Source: Bordetella genomosp. 9 (GTDB taxonomy: Bacteria > Pseudomonadota > Gammaproteobacteria > Burkholderiales > Burkholderiaceae_B). From it: DNA of 64,000 nucleotides. Position numbers and translations under genes: made by a program. This document shows positions 55,246 to 63,936 of the stretch, piece after piece; the first letter of the stretch is position 1, and each line of letters opens with the position of its first letter. The DNA is taken from contig NZ_CP021109.1 in the NCBI RefSeq assembly GCF_002119725.1, positions 2,170,001-2,234,000 on the forward strand, given 5' to 3'. The notes beneath the pieces are model-generated. The model worked only from the letters and a program-made list of their open reading frames with translations, made no database searches and was not told where the DNA came from.

Positions 55246-56610
55246 CTAGACCTGTTCGTAGCGGATGGGGAACATGCGCAACGGATCGTCGATTTCGATG
55301 ACGTGATGCAGCATGAACTCGTAGATGGGACCGCGTTCGATATCCGACGGCGAGAAGGGGAAGGCCATGTTTCCTTCGCGGCACATGCGCCCGGGGAAAT
55401 CGGAATGCAGCAGCGTCACCCGTGCCAGCGCCAGCGCCGCATTGGCGACGTCCTGGCTGCGGGCCACGACCTCCGCAATGATCGCGACCTCGGTCGGTGC
55501 GTCGTCCGGGTGCGGTTCCCAGTCACCCATGACGCCGTCGCGGCCATACAGGCGCAGCACCAGCTGATAGTCTTCCGGCGCGATGCCCAGCGCCCTGACC
55601 TTGGTGGCAGTCGACTCGCGCACGAAGGCCATGAAACTGTCGAGCTGGCCGATCAAGCCGGGGTCGCGGGTGGCGGCGATGGCGATGGCGCTGTAGCCGG
55701 CCTGCCGTGCGCCTTCCAGCTTGATGGTGTAGGGCCGTTCGAGCCAGCGCATGCCCGTGATTCGCACGCGGCGGTCGGTCAAGGCTTCGATGCGGCATTC
55801 GCTGGAATCGACCACGCCGCCCGGCTCGTGGCGGATGACGGGGCTGGCGTTTTCGTGCAGCGCCTGGACGGCCACGGAAAGCGGCGTGCAGCGCAGCTCC
55901 GGGTTCAGCGGCTCTGTTTCGACGTAGTCCTCGCCCACAGTCACCATCAGGCAATCGTGCTTCTTCGGGATGGCGGCGTTGCAGGCGCATTCCAGAATCT
56001 TGCCGGCGTACCAGGCCGGCGCGGGCGGCAGGCCGTGGTGCATGGCCAGCGCCGCCCAGGGCGCGGGATCGGTGCCGCGTCCGCCCAGGATGACCTGGGC
56101 GCCTGCCTCCAGGGCCGCAAGGTAGGGCTCGGGCCCCATCATGCCGACGATGCGTACGGCCCCTTCGATATCGGCCGCCGTCACCTGCGCGGCATTGCCA
56201 AGCGGCTTGATACGGCCGGCCTCCAGCTGCTCCAGCAGGAATGCCTTGTCCTGCTCCGCTTCGATCAAGGCCATCTTGAAGTGCAGACCATGTTCGGCGG
56301 CGACTTCACGGATGATGTCGGCGCAGGCCGTCAGGTGCGGCGCGCCGCCGGCGCCCCCGCAGGTGCCGACCATCATGGGGATGCCGTTGGCGATGGCGCC
56401 GCGCAGCAGCAGCCCCAGGTCGCGCTTCATGGCCAGGCGCGAGTTCAGCGTCTTGCCCGAGCCCAGATAGTGCGGACCGGGATCGCTGCTACCGCCGTCC
56501 ACGCCTATCATGTCCGGCTTCAGCGCCAGGGCGGCGTTCAGCGAGGCTTCCGGGAAGCCGTAGCCGAGGATGCCGCTGGCCGACATCATGCGCACGCTCT
56601 TGCGGGTCAT
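55246..56610 (-). CDS. AtuA-family (DUF1446) protein
   Basis: A 454-residue protein of the acyclic terpene utilisation AtuA family. Blocks are ASGILGYGFPEASLNAAL, DMIGVDGGSSDPGPHYLGSGKT, GTCGGAGGAPHLT and ILGGRGTDPAPWAALAM. AtuA was named from acyclic terpene (citronellol/geraniol) degradation in Pseudomonas, but its reaction is unknown and homologues sit in other pathways. It is 9 bp after the monooxygenase gene and 8 bp before the DUF4387 gene. Confidence 0.88.
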   Translation of the reverse strand: MTRKSVRMMSASGILGYGFPEASLNAALALKPDMIGVDGGSSDPGPHYLGSGKTLNSRLAMKRDLGLLLRGAIANGIPMMVGTCGGAGGAPHLTACADIIREVAAEHGLHFKMALIEAEQDKAFLLEQLEAGRIKPLGNAAQVTAADIEGAVRIVGMMGPEPYLAALEAGAQVILGGRGTDPAPWAALAMHHGLPPAPAWYAGKILECACNAAIPKKHDCLMVTVGEDYVETEPLNPELRCTPLSVAVQALHENASPVIRHEPGGVVDSSECRIEALTDRRVRITGMRWLERPYTIKLEGARQAGYSAIAIAATRDPGLIGQLDSFMAFVRESTATKVRALGIAPEDYQLVLRLYGRDGVMGDWEPHPDDAPTEVAIIAEVVARSQDVANAALALARVTLLHSDFPGRMCREGNMAFPFSPSDIERGPIYEFMLHHVIEIDDPLRMFPIRYEQV

Positions 56611-56619
56611 GGCGTCTCC

Positions 56620-57981
56620 TCAGGCGCGGCCGCGCCAATCGCCGGCGCGCGGCTTGTGGATGCCGAGGTTGCCGCGCAGCGTGGTGTCGGCGTATTCCTT
56701 GCGGAACAGGCCGCGCTTCTGCAATTCCGGCACGACCAGGCGCACGATGTCCTCGTAGGTGCCGGGCACCGAGGTGCCGGACAGCACGAAGCCGTCGCAG
56801 GCGGTCTTGAACCATTCCTCCATCTGGTCTGCCACCTGTTTGCCGGTGCCGCAGAACACCGGGCCATCGTTGAGCGTGCCGCGGCCGGATGCTTCGACGA
56901 AGTCCTTGACCGAAGGATTGCGCTTGCCGCTGACCTGCACGACCTTGTCGCGCAGGCTTTGCCAGGACACCGCCGCCAGTTCTTCGTCGGTGAACGGTTG
57001 TTCGTAGGGCCGGCCGGAGAAATCGATGTTCAGGGTTTCCCCGATCATGGTCAGGCCGTCGATAGGGCGGGACAGGCTGGCCACCAGGTCGCGCTGTTCG
57101 CGCGCCAGGCTTTCCGTCTCGGCCACGATGATCTTTACTTCGGCGGCGATCTTGGTGCCGTCGGGGTCGCGTCCGGCATTGGCCACGCCATCCTTCAGCG
57201 CCTGGTACTGCTTCTTGCCGTTTTCGAGCGTCGGGTACTTGGCGAAGACGACTTCCGCCCAACGCGCGGCGAAGGCCAGACCGCGGCCGCTCTGGCCCGC
57301 CTGCAGGATCACCGGATGCCCTTGCGGCGACCGCGGAACACTGAGCGGACCGCGCGAATTGAAGAAGCGCCCCTTGTGGTCCAGGCGCGTGACCAGGTCG
57401 GGGTCGGCGAAGTAATTGTTTTCCTTGTCGGCGACGATGGCGCCTTCCTTCCAGGTGTCCCAGTGGCCCATCACCACTTCCATGAACTCGTCGGCGCGGT
57501 CGTAGCGCAGGTCATGTTCCAGGTGTCCGGCATGCCCGAAGTTGGCAGCCTCGGAATCGTTCATCGAAGTCACCACGTTCCAGGCGACGCGGCCCTTGGA
57601 CATCAGGTCCAGCGTGGCGAACAGGCGCGCCACGTGGAAGGGTTCGTAGTATGTGGTGGAGTAGGTGGCGCCCAGGCCCAGGCGCGATGTCGCCATGGCC
57701 ATGGCCATCATCACCGACGTGGGCTCCAGCTTGATCGCGCGCACGCCGTGCTTGACGGTATCGCGATGGCTTGCGCCGTAGATGTCGGGCATCGCGAGAC
57801 GATCATCGAAGAAAGCCATATCGAATTTGCCGTCTTCCAGCGTGCGCGCGATGCGCTGGTAGTACTCCGGCGAGAGGTAATCGGTCATGCTTGACGGATG
57901 TCGCCAGGAGCCCACATAGTTCGTGCAATTCTGGGCCTGGAGGAATGCGACCAGGGTCATTTGGCGTTGCGGCTTGGTCAT
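56620..57981 (-). CDS. FMNH2-dependent monooxygenase, NtaA/SnaA/DszA/EmoA group
   Basis: A 453-residue luciferase-like flavin-dependent oxygenase: FLQAQNCTNYVGSWRHP at the N-terminus, GRVAWNVVTSMNDSEAANFG, AGQSGRGLAFAARWAEVVFA and GTSVPGTYEDIVRLV, all typical of the NtaA/SnaA/DszA group that oxidises chelators, pristinamycin and sulfur heterocycles. It uses FMNH2 made by a separate reductase; the reductase-IclR gene at 59204 is the obvious partner. The ATG at 57981 fits the family start. First gene of the minus-strand row and divergent from a LysR gene. Confidence 0.9.
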   Translation of the reverse strand: MTKPQRQMTLVAFLQAQNCTNYVGSWRHPSSMTDYLSPEYYQRIARTLEDGKFDMAFFDDRLAMPDIYGASHRDTVKHGVRAIKLEPTSVMMAMAMATSRLGLGATYSTTYYEPFHVARLFATLDLMSKGRVAWNVVTSMNDSEAANFGHAGHLEHDLRYDRADEFMEVVMGHWDTWKEGAIVADKENNYFADPDLVTRLDHKGRFFNSRGPLSVPRSPQGHPVILQAGQSGRGLAFAARWAEVVFAKYPTLENGKKQYQALKDGVANAGRDPDGTKIAAEVKIIVAETESLAREQRDLVASLSRPIDGLTMIGETLNIDFSGRPYEQPFTDEELAAVSWQSLRDKVVQVSGKRNPSVKDFVEASGRGTLNDGPVFCGTGKQVADQMEEWFKTACDGFVLSGTSVPGTYEDIVRLVVPELQKRGLFRKEYADTTLRGNLGIHKPRAGDWRGRA

Positions 57982-58074
57982 GTCGGGGCTCGATCGGGTG
58001 CGTGAAGGATGACGAAAATTCGATAGGCAGTATTGGCTCGCCCTACCTCGAAGACAATTTCCACGCTGTGATAC

Positions 58075-58093
58075 ATTCATAACCGATATGAAT
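58075..58093. promoter_or_regulatory. inverted repeat at LysR start, possible autoregulatory site
   Basis: ATTCAT, seven bases, ATGAAT; the right arm includes the ATG of the LysR gene at 58088. A LysR-box-like T-N11-A is contained in it. Binding here would block the regulator's own translation start region and lies in the divergent gap to the monooxygenase gene. Confidence 0.45.
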
Positions 58094-59023
58094 AAATCCC
58101 CCGACCCGACCTCGCTGACCCGCCTGGAGCTGGCGGAACTTGAAACCTTCCTGTGGGTCGTGCGGGAAGGCAGTTTCAGCACCGCGGCGCGCAAGCTGCA
58201 CCTGTCGCAGCCGGCCGTGACGAATCGCGTCCGGCGGCTGGAGGACAAGCTGGGGGTCAAGCTATTGATGCGCACCACGCGGCGCGTCGAAACGACGCCC
58301 GATGGCCTGCTGCTTAGCGAGGCGTCGGAAAAAGCGGTGGCGGGATTGCGCGAGGTGCTGGGCCGCTTCCGCGCTGCGTCCGATCACGAACGCAATACGG
58401 TGACGGTGGCGGTGACGCCGATGCTGTCGGCCACCGTCATGCCCTCATTGATTCATGCCTATACCCAGCGCTATCCCGACGTTCGCGTGGTGCTGCACGA
58501 TCTGCCCTACGAGCAGGTGCTGCGGGAAGTGGCCGAGGGCCGCGCGGACCTGGCGGTCGCCGCGCTGGACGGTACGCCGCGCGGGCTGCGTTTCCAGCTG
58601 CTGGCCGAAGAGCCCATGTTGCTGGTCGTGCCGGCGCGCCATACCCTGGCGTCGGCGAAGCGGGTCACCATGGACATGATCCTGCCGTATCCGCTGATGA
58701 TGCTGGACAGGTACAAGCTGCTCTGGAAGCGCCTGAAGGATGAATACGCGGCGCGCGGCGCGCCCTTCAATCCGGCGAGCATTGCCACGTTGCCGACGCT
58801 GCTGGGCATGATAGACGCGGGCAACGGCATCACGCTGCTGCCCCGCAGCATGGCGCAGAACAACGGACGCCGGACGCGCATCACGCTCGAAGTGTCGGAC
58901 CTGGATGCGTCGCGGCGCTACGGGAGCCTGGTGGGACGCAAGGCCGAACTGAACGCGGCGGCGAGCACCTTCCAGACCTATTTGCGCAAGCATTTCAAGG
59001 CGACGCTGGAAAGCATTGCTTGA
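58088..59023 (+). CDS. LysR-family transcriptional regulator
   Basis: A 311-residue LTTR: helix-turn-helix ELETFLWVVREGSFSTAARKLHLSQPAVTNRVRRLEDKLG, then an effector domain (SATVMPSLIHAYTQRYPDVRVVLHDLPYEQVL). It is divergent from the monooxygenase gene with a 106-bp gap, so it most likely controls that row, and it is 180 bp before the reductase-IclR gene. Confidence 0.92.
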   Translation: MNKSPDPTSLTRLELAELETFLWVVREGSFSTAARKLHLSQPAVTNRVRRLEDKLGVKLLMRTTRRVETTPDGLLLSEASEKAVAGLREVLGRFRAASDHERNTVTVAVTPMLSATVMPSLIHAYTQRYPDVRVVLHDLPYEQVLREVAEGRADLAVAALDGTPRGLRFQLLAEEPMLLVVPARHTLASAKRVTMDMILPYPLMMLDRYKLLWKRLKDEYAARGAPFNPASIATLPTLLGMIDAGNGITLLPRSMAQNNGRRTRITLEVSDLDASRRYGSLVGRKAELNAAASTFQTYLRKHFKATLESIA

Positions 59024-59149
59024 GCCGGCTGGTTTCGCACTTTGCGCCACGGCGGGAAAAAAACCCTGGGGCGGCGCGCAAGGCTTTCATTCCCGTTCGC
59101 TATAGACGCATTCAATTCCGCTAATTGTCCCCGCGCATCGGCGCCTCCT

Positions 59150-59165
59150 AGACTGTGCGCAGTCT
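59150..59165. promoter_or_regulatory. inverted repeat before the reductase-IclR gene
   Basis: AGACTG-TGCG-CAGTCT, a perfect 6-4-6 dyad, then AAAAGGAGGGG (59170-59180). The strong purine-rich site is about 25 bases from the ATG at 59204, farther than usual, with no in-frame start codon nearer. It may be an operator or a 5'-UTR hairpin. Confidence 0.4.
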
Positions 59166-59203
59166 GACCAAAAGGAGGGGGCCGCGCCGGCCCGGGACTA
59201 TTC

Positions 59204-60277
59204 ATGGACACATTCGATCATCGGGAATTCCGCCGCACGCTGGGCGCGTTCACCACGGGCGTCACCGTGGTCACCACCGTGGATGCCGCGGGCAAGGCCT
59301 ACGGGGTGACGGCCAATTCGTTCAGTTCGGTGTCGCTGGACCCCCCGCTGATCCTGTGGAGCCAGTCGCTGACGTCCAGCAGTTATCCCGCCTTCCGCGA
59401 GTGCGAGCGCTTCGTGGTGAATATCCTGGCGGACCACCAGGTGCACGTCTCCAACCAGTTCGCCAAGTCCGGCGATGATAAGTTCGCCGGCATCGCGGTC
59501 CGCGCCGGATTGGGTAGCGTGCCCATCATCGAGGACAGCGCGGCGCATCTGGAATGCCGCAGGATCGCTGCGTATCCGGGCGGCGATCATGTGGTGTATA
59601 TCGGCCAGGTCGAGCGCATACACCGCAGCACGCACCGGCCGCTGGCGTTCGGCGACGGACGCTATCGCGTCACCTTCGCGCATGACCTGGGCGAGATCAA
59701 AGGGACCTCGGGCGAGAACGCCGGCATGGCGGCGCTGGAAGCGGTGCGCATGGCAGGCGCGGCGCTGTCCGAGGTCTGCGAGGGCATCGGTCAGCGCACG
59801 GTAGGACTGGCGGTGTGGGGCAACAAGGGCCCGACCATCATCCGCTGGGAACCGTCGGCCATGCCCGTCAGTCCGTTTCTGCAGACAGGCGTGGTGGTCA
59901 GCTTGACGCAGTCCGCGACCGGCCTGGCTTTCGCGGCCTTTATGCATCCCAGCGCAGTCGAGGAAGCCGTGCAGCGCGAATTGCGCGAGCGCGCCAATGA
60001 AGGCAGCCCGGACGACGGTCAATTCGCCTTGCGCCTGGCCGAGGCGCGCCAGCACGGCATGGCGCGAGCGGTAGGGTGCGCGCCATCGCCCCGGCACAAG
60101 GTCGTGGTCAACGCCTTCAGCGCGCCGGTGTTCGATGCGCGGGGCGACATGGTGTTGGCGATATCGACCACATGCCAGGCCGAGCGCCTGGGACCGGATT
60201 GGGATGGCGAAGTCCCGCAGGCGCTGGGGCAGGCGGCCGCGAGACTTTCGGCGCGCCTCGGATATCGAGGGAAATAG
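59204..60277 (+). CDS. flavin reductase fused to an IclR-type effector domain
   Basis: A 357-residue fusion. Residues about 5 to 160 are a class of flavin reductase (RRTLGAFTTGVTVVTT, GVTANSFSSVSLDPPLILW, FVVNILADHQVHVSNQFA, GDGRYRV). Residues about 165 to 357 match the ligand-binding domain of IclR regulators (TVGLAVWGNKGPTII, QSATGLAFAAFM, EARQHGMARAVG, VNAFSAPVFDARGDMVLAISTT), but there is no DNA-binding helix-turn-helix. It should reduce flavin with NAD(P)H for the monooxygenase at 56620, possibly only when a ligand binds the IclR domain, as effector domains do in the two-component 4-hydroxyphenylacetate hydroxylase reductase. Confidence 0.88.
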   Translation: MDTFDHREFRRTLGAFTTGVTVVTTVDAAGKAYGVTANSFSSVSLDPPLILWSQSLTSSSYPAFRECERFVVNILADHQVHVSNQFAKSGDDKFAGIAVRAGLGSVPIIEDSAAHLECRRIAAYPGGDHVVYIGQVERIHRSTHRPLAFGDGRYRVTFAHDLGEIKGTSGENAGMAALEAVRMAGAALSEVCEGIGQRTVGLAVWGNKGPTIIRWEPSAMPVSPFLQTGVVVSLTQSATGLAFAAFMHPSAVEEAVQRELRERANEGSPDDGQFALRLAEARQHGMARAVGCAPSPRHKVVVNAFSAPVFDARGDMVLAISTTCQAERLGPDWDGEVPQALGQAAARLSARLGYRGK

Positions 60278-60351
60278 AGCGGTGGCGCGCCTGCGCCGCG
60301 CCGTTGCACGGCGGTGTCGTTACCCGGCAGCGTCGTTAACCCGCCGTGCCA

Positions 60352-61149
60352 TTACTCCGCAGCGACCGCCGGGCGTGCGCCACGGGCATAAGCCGCGGCG
60401 CGGCGCTCGGCCAGCGCTTCGCGGCGGATGAAATCCGCCACGAAAGCCGTGGCAGGATGATGCCGCAGGTTGTACGGCGTATCCCACTGCGCGACGCGGC
60501 CTTCGGTCATGATGCCGATGCGGTCGGCGATGGCGAAGGCCTCCGCCTGGTCATGCGTGACCAGTATCGCCGTGTGCCCCGTGTGCTTCAGGATATCCCG
60601 CACTTCGAACGCCAGCCGTTCGCGCGCATCCGCATCCAGATTCGAAAACGGTTCGTCCAGCAGCAGCAGGTCGGGCGAGGGCGCCAGCGCGCGGGCCAGC
60701 GCGACGCGCTGCTGCTGGCCGCCGGACAGTTCATGGGGATAGCTGTCGGCGGCCTGCGCCAATCCCACCATTTCGAGCATTTCGGCGACGCGGCGTTCCT
60801 GCTCCGCGCGCGGCAGGCGCCGCAGCCCGAAGGCGACATTGCGGCGCACGTTCAGATGCGGAAACAGGGCATAGTCCTGGAACATCATGCCCACGCGGCG
60901 CCGCTCCGGCGCTATGCAGAGCCCGGGGCGGGACAGCACCGCGCCATCGAGCAGGATACGGCCGCCGATGGGAGGCTCGAAACCCGCGATGGCGCGCAGC
61001 ACCGTCGTTTTGCCGCAGCCGGAGGACCCCAGCAGGCAGCCGATATGGCCGCCCGCCAAGGTCAGGGACAAGTCGTCGACCACGCGCAGCATGCCGCGCG
61101 GCGTGTCGTAGGCCAGGCTCAGGCGATCGAGTTCAAGCGATGCGGTCAT
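60352..61149 (-). CDS. fbpC: ferric-iron ABC transporter ATPase (FbpC-like)
   Basis: A 265-residue ABC ATPase: [37 protein letters not shown] and VTHDQAEAFA, with a C-terminal extension as in FbpC/PotA types. It overlaps the permease gene by 17 bp. Cytoplasmic motor of the iron importer. Confidence 0.9.
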   Translation of the reverse strand: MTASLELDRLSLAYDTPRGMLRVVDDLSLTLAGGHIGCLLGSSGCGKTTVLRAIAGFEPPIGGRILLDGAVLSRPGLCIAPERRRVGMMFQDYALFPHLNVRRNVAFGLRRLPRAEQERRVAEMLEMVGLAQAADSYPHELSGGQQQRVALARALAPSPDLLLLDEPFSNLDADARERLAFEVRDILKHTGHTAILVTHDQAEAFAIADRIGIMTEGRVAQWDTPYNLRHHPATAFVADFIRREALAERRAAAYARGARPAVAAE

Positions 61150-62821
61150 GATGTGCGGTCATGTTGGGATTGCCCTGCGGCCGGGCGCGCGAGCAGGGCT
61201 TGCGCGGCGCGGGCAGTCGTTCCTGTCCGCGCGCCAGCAGGATCACCGGGATGAGGCCGGCGGCGACGATGGCCAGCGCGGCCACCGCGCCTTCTTCGTA
61301 GGTGCCGCGCGCGGCCTCGGCGTACAGCCAGGTCGCCAGCGTATCGAAGTTCATCGGCCGCAGCAGCAGCGTGGCCGGCAGTTCTTTCATGGCGTCGACG
61401 AACACGAGCAGGGCCGCCCCGGCGATCGCCGGGCGCAGCAGCGGCAGATGCACGCGCCGCAGCGTGCCCCCCGGGCTTTCGCCCAGCAGACGCGCCGCCT
61501 GTTCCAGCGATGGCGGGATGCGCGCCAGGCCGGCCTCCAGCCCGCCGGAAGCGATGGCCAGGAAGCGGATCGCATAAGCGCAGACCACGGCCGCGACCGA
61601 TCCCATCAGAACCAGGCCGCTCGCGCCCAGCGTGGCCGACAGGGCGCGATCGAACAGGCTGAACGGCATGAGCAGCCCGATGGCCAGCACGGTCCCGGGC
61701 ACCGCGTAGCCCAGCCCGGCCACCCGCGCATACAGCTGCGCCGGCCGGCGGCGGCCGCTGTCGCGCGTGGCGCGCGCGGCCCAGGCCACCACCACCCCGC
61801 AGGCCAAGGTCACCACCGTAGCCGCCGCGGCGATGCAAACCGTGTTCCCCGCCGCGGCCCACAGCTGGCGCGACACGCCGCCGGCCAGATGCAAGCGCTT
61901 CTGTGTTTCCCACAGCAGGTACAGGGCGGGCGCCAGGAAGCCGAGGGTGACAGGCACCGTCCCCAGGCCGGCCGCCATCGCCGCGCGCCAGCCGTGCAAG
62001 CGCACCGGCTGCATCGGCCGCATGCGCTGCGCGGCCGCATAGCGCTGGCGCCGCCGTCCATGGCGTTCCAGCAGGATCAGGGCCACTACGATGGCCAGCA
62101 TGGCCAAGGCGATCTGCGCCGCCGACGCCAGGTCGGAACGGGTGATCCAGGTGGTATAGACCGAGACCGTCAGCGTCTGCACGCCCAGGAATTCCGACGC
62201 GCCGATGTCGTTCAGCGTTTCCAGCAAGGCCAGGCTCAGGCCCACCGCGATGGCGGGACGCGCCATGGGCAACGCAACGCGCCAGAACGCCGTGACGCGG
62301 CCCGCGCCCAGCGTACGCGCGGCCTCCAGCACGTTGGCGGCCTGCGTCATGAACATGGCCCGAGTGGTCAGGTAGACATAGGGATACAGCGCGCAGCCCA
62401 GCACGAAGATGGCGCCGGGCAGCGAACGCAGATCTGGCAATCGGAACTGGCGCGGGCTGTCGTAGCCCAGCAGTGTACGGATGGCGCCTTGCACCGGGCC
62501 GATGGGATGCAGCAGGTCCAGGTAGGCGAAGGCGACGATGTAGGTTGGAACGGCCAGCGGCAGCAGCAGCGCCCAGCTAAGGATGCGGCGCCCGCGGAAT
62601 TCATAGGCGCTAACCAGCCAGGCGCTGCCCGTGCCCAGCACGGCCGTCACCGCGCCCACGCCCAGTAGCAGCAGCCCCGTATTGGCAGCCGCCTGCGGCA
62701 GGACGTAATGCGCCAGATGCGACCAGTGGCCGGCATCGGCGCCCAGCGCCTGCCATCCCAGCGCCGCCAAGGGGGCGCAGACCAACAGCGCGATCAGTGC
62801 CGCGCCCCAAGACCAAGCCAT
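61133..62821 (-). CDS. fbpB: ferric-iron ABC transporter permease (FbpB-like, fused two-domain)
   Basis: A 562-residue permease with about 12 membrane segments in two homologous halves, as in FbpB/SfuB. EAA-type loops appear as EAARTLGAGRVTAFWRVALPMARP and QAARLLGESPGGTLRRVHLPLLRP. The start overlaps the binding-protein stop (ATGA). Confidence 0.9.
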   Translation of the reverse strand: MAWSWGAALIALLVCAPLAALGWQALGADAGHWSHLAHYVLPQAAANTGLLLLGVGAVTAVLGTGSAWLVSAYEFRGRRILSWALLLPLAVPTYIVAFAYLDLLHPIGPVQGAIRTLLGYDSPRQFRLPDLRSLPGAIFVLGCALYPYVYLTTRAMFMTQAANVLEAARTLGAGRVTAFWRVALPMARPAIAVGLSLALLETLNDIGASEFLGVQTLTVSVYTTWITRSDLASAAQIALAMLAIVVALILLERHGRRRQRYAAAQRMRPMQPVRLHGWRAAMAAGLGTVPVTLGFLAPALYLLWETQKRLHLAGGVSRQLWAAAGNTVCIAAAATVVTLACGVVVAWAARATRDSGRRRPAQLYARVAGLGYAVPGTVLAIGLLMPFSLFDRALSATLGASGLVLMGSVAAVVCAYAIRFLAIASGGLEAGLARIPPSLEQAARLLGESPGGTLRRVHLPLLRPAIAGAALLVFVDAMKELPATLLLRPMNFDTLATWLYAEAARGTYEEGAVAALAIVAAGLIPVILLARGQERLPAPRKPCSRARPQGNPNMTAHHDRIA

Positions 62822-63861
62822 CAGTTATCGAAGCCCACCTTATCGACGAGCTCGCTCGCTTGTTTGCGGTGCTTGGCGATGTCGGCGACCGACAGTGCAT
62901 CGACCTTCAGCGGACCGAAGCTTTCCACCACCGGATCCAGCTTTACGCCGGCGCGGATGGGGTATTCGTAATTGGCCTGGGCATACAGGGTTTGCGCCGG
63001 CACGGACACCAGGTATTCCAGCAGTTTCACCGCCTGGTCCTTGTTGGGGGCGTGGCGCGCCACCGCGGCGCCGCTGATGTTCACGTGCGTGCCGCCGTCT
63101 TTCGCCGTGGCGAAGGTCGGTCGCACCACCTTGATCGCATCGCCCCATTTGCGCGCGTCGGTACCGGGCTCGGCGTTCTTCATGTGGCCGACGTAGTAGG
63201 CGTTGGCCAGACCGATATCGCAGATGCCGCCCAGGATGTCGCGGGCGACGTCCCGGTCGCCGCCGGCGGCCTTGCGGGCCAGGTTTGCCTTGACGCCGCG
63301 CAGCCATTTTTCGGTGGCTTCGGCGCCGTCGTGCGCGATCATGGCCGCAATCAGGCCGGTGTTATAGGGATGCTGGCCGGACCGGATGCATACCTTGCCT
63401 TTCCACTTGGGATCGGCCAGATCCTCGTAGTGGAAGGAGGTGACGGGCAGATCCTTTTCGACGTAGAGCACGCGGTCGCGCAGCGACAACGCGTACCAGG
63501 CGCCGTCGGCGCCGCGCAAATTGGCGGGAACCACGGATTCCAGCGTCTTGGAGGGCGCGGGCTGGGTGACGCCGCCGTCCACCAGGTCCAGCAGGTTGCC
63601 GATGTCCACCGTCATCAGCACGTCGGCGGGCGACTTGTCGCCCTCGGCCTTGACGCGTTCGAGCAGGCCGTCCTTGACGAACACCGTGTTCACCTTGACG
63701 CCGCTGTCCTTGGTGTAGGCGTCCAGCAGGGGCTGGATCAGCTTGGGTTCACGCGTGGTGTACAGCGTCACTTCCTGGGCCGCCATGGCGGGCGCGATGC
63801 AAGCCGCCGCAAGGGCGACGGCGCCCGCCAGCCTGGAAAGCGAGAAACGAGGGGATGTCAT
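62821..63861 (-). CDS. fbpA: ferric-iron ABC transporter periplasmic binding protein (FbpA-like)
   Basis: A 346-residue binding protein with a signal peptide ending near AMA-A, then VTLYTTREPKLIQPLLDAY, the class of Fe3+-binding proteins. A Tyr pair in GLANAYYVGHM matches the iron-ligand tyrosines of FbpA. A Fur box lies about 60 bp upstream of the ATG. It delivers ferric iron, free or from siderophores or host proteins, to fbpBC. Confidence 0.9.
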   Translation of the reverse strand: MTSPRFSLSRLAGAVALAAACIAPAMAAQEVTLYTTREPKLIQPLLDAYTKDSGVKVNTVFVKDGLLERVKAEGDKSPADVLMTVDIGNLLDLVDGGVTQPAPSKTLESVVPANLRGADGAWYALSLRDRVLYVEKDLPVTSFHYEDLADPKWKGKVCIRSGQHPYNTGLIAAMIAHDGAEATEKWLRGVKANLARKAAGGDRDVARDILGGICDIGLANAYYVGHMKNAEPGTDARKWGDAIKVVRPTFATAKDGGTHVNISGAAVARHAPNKDQAVKLLEYLVSVPAQTLYAQANYEYPIRAGVKLDPVVESFGPLKVDALSVADIAKHRKQASELVDKVGFDN

Positions 63862-63921
63862 GAGGTGAGCTCCGGACGGGCCGGCCGGGCGCCCGCGACG
63901 CGCCCACGGCCGACTGTTGAA

Positions 63922-63936
63922 CGAAAATTATTATCA
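63922..63936. promoter_or_regulatory. Fur box upstream of fbpABC
   Basis: CGAAAATTATTATCA read with its complement matches the 7-1-7 Fur core TGATAAT-N-ATTATCA at 12 of 14 arm positions (right arm perfect). The region 63910-64000 is AT-rich and must hold the promoter. It predicts iron-repressed expression. Confidence 0.7.

Noticed and set aside
55303..57894. An 863-codon plus-strand open frame
   Set aside because: Antisense to the AtuA-family and monooxygenase genes; His/Arg-rich composition typical of shadow frames.
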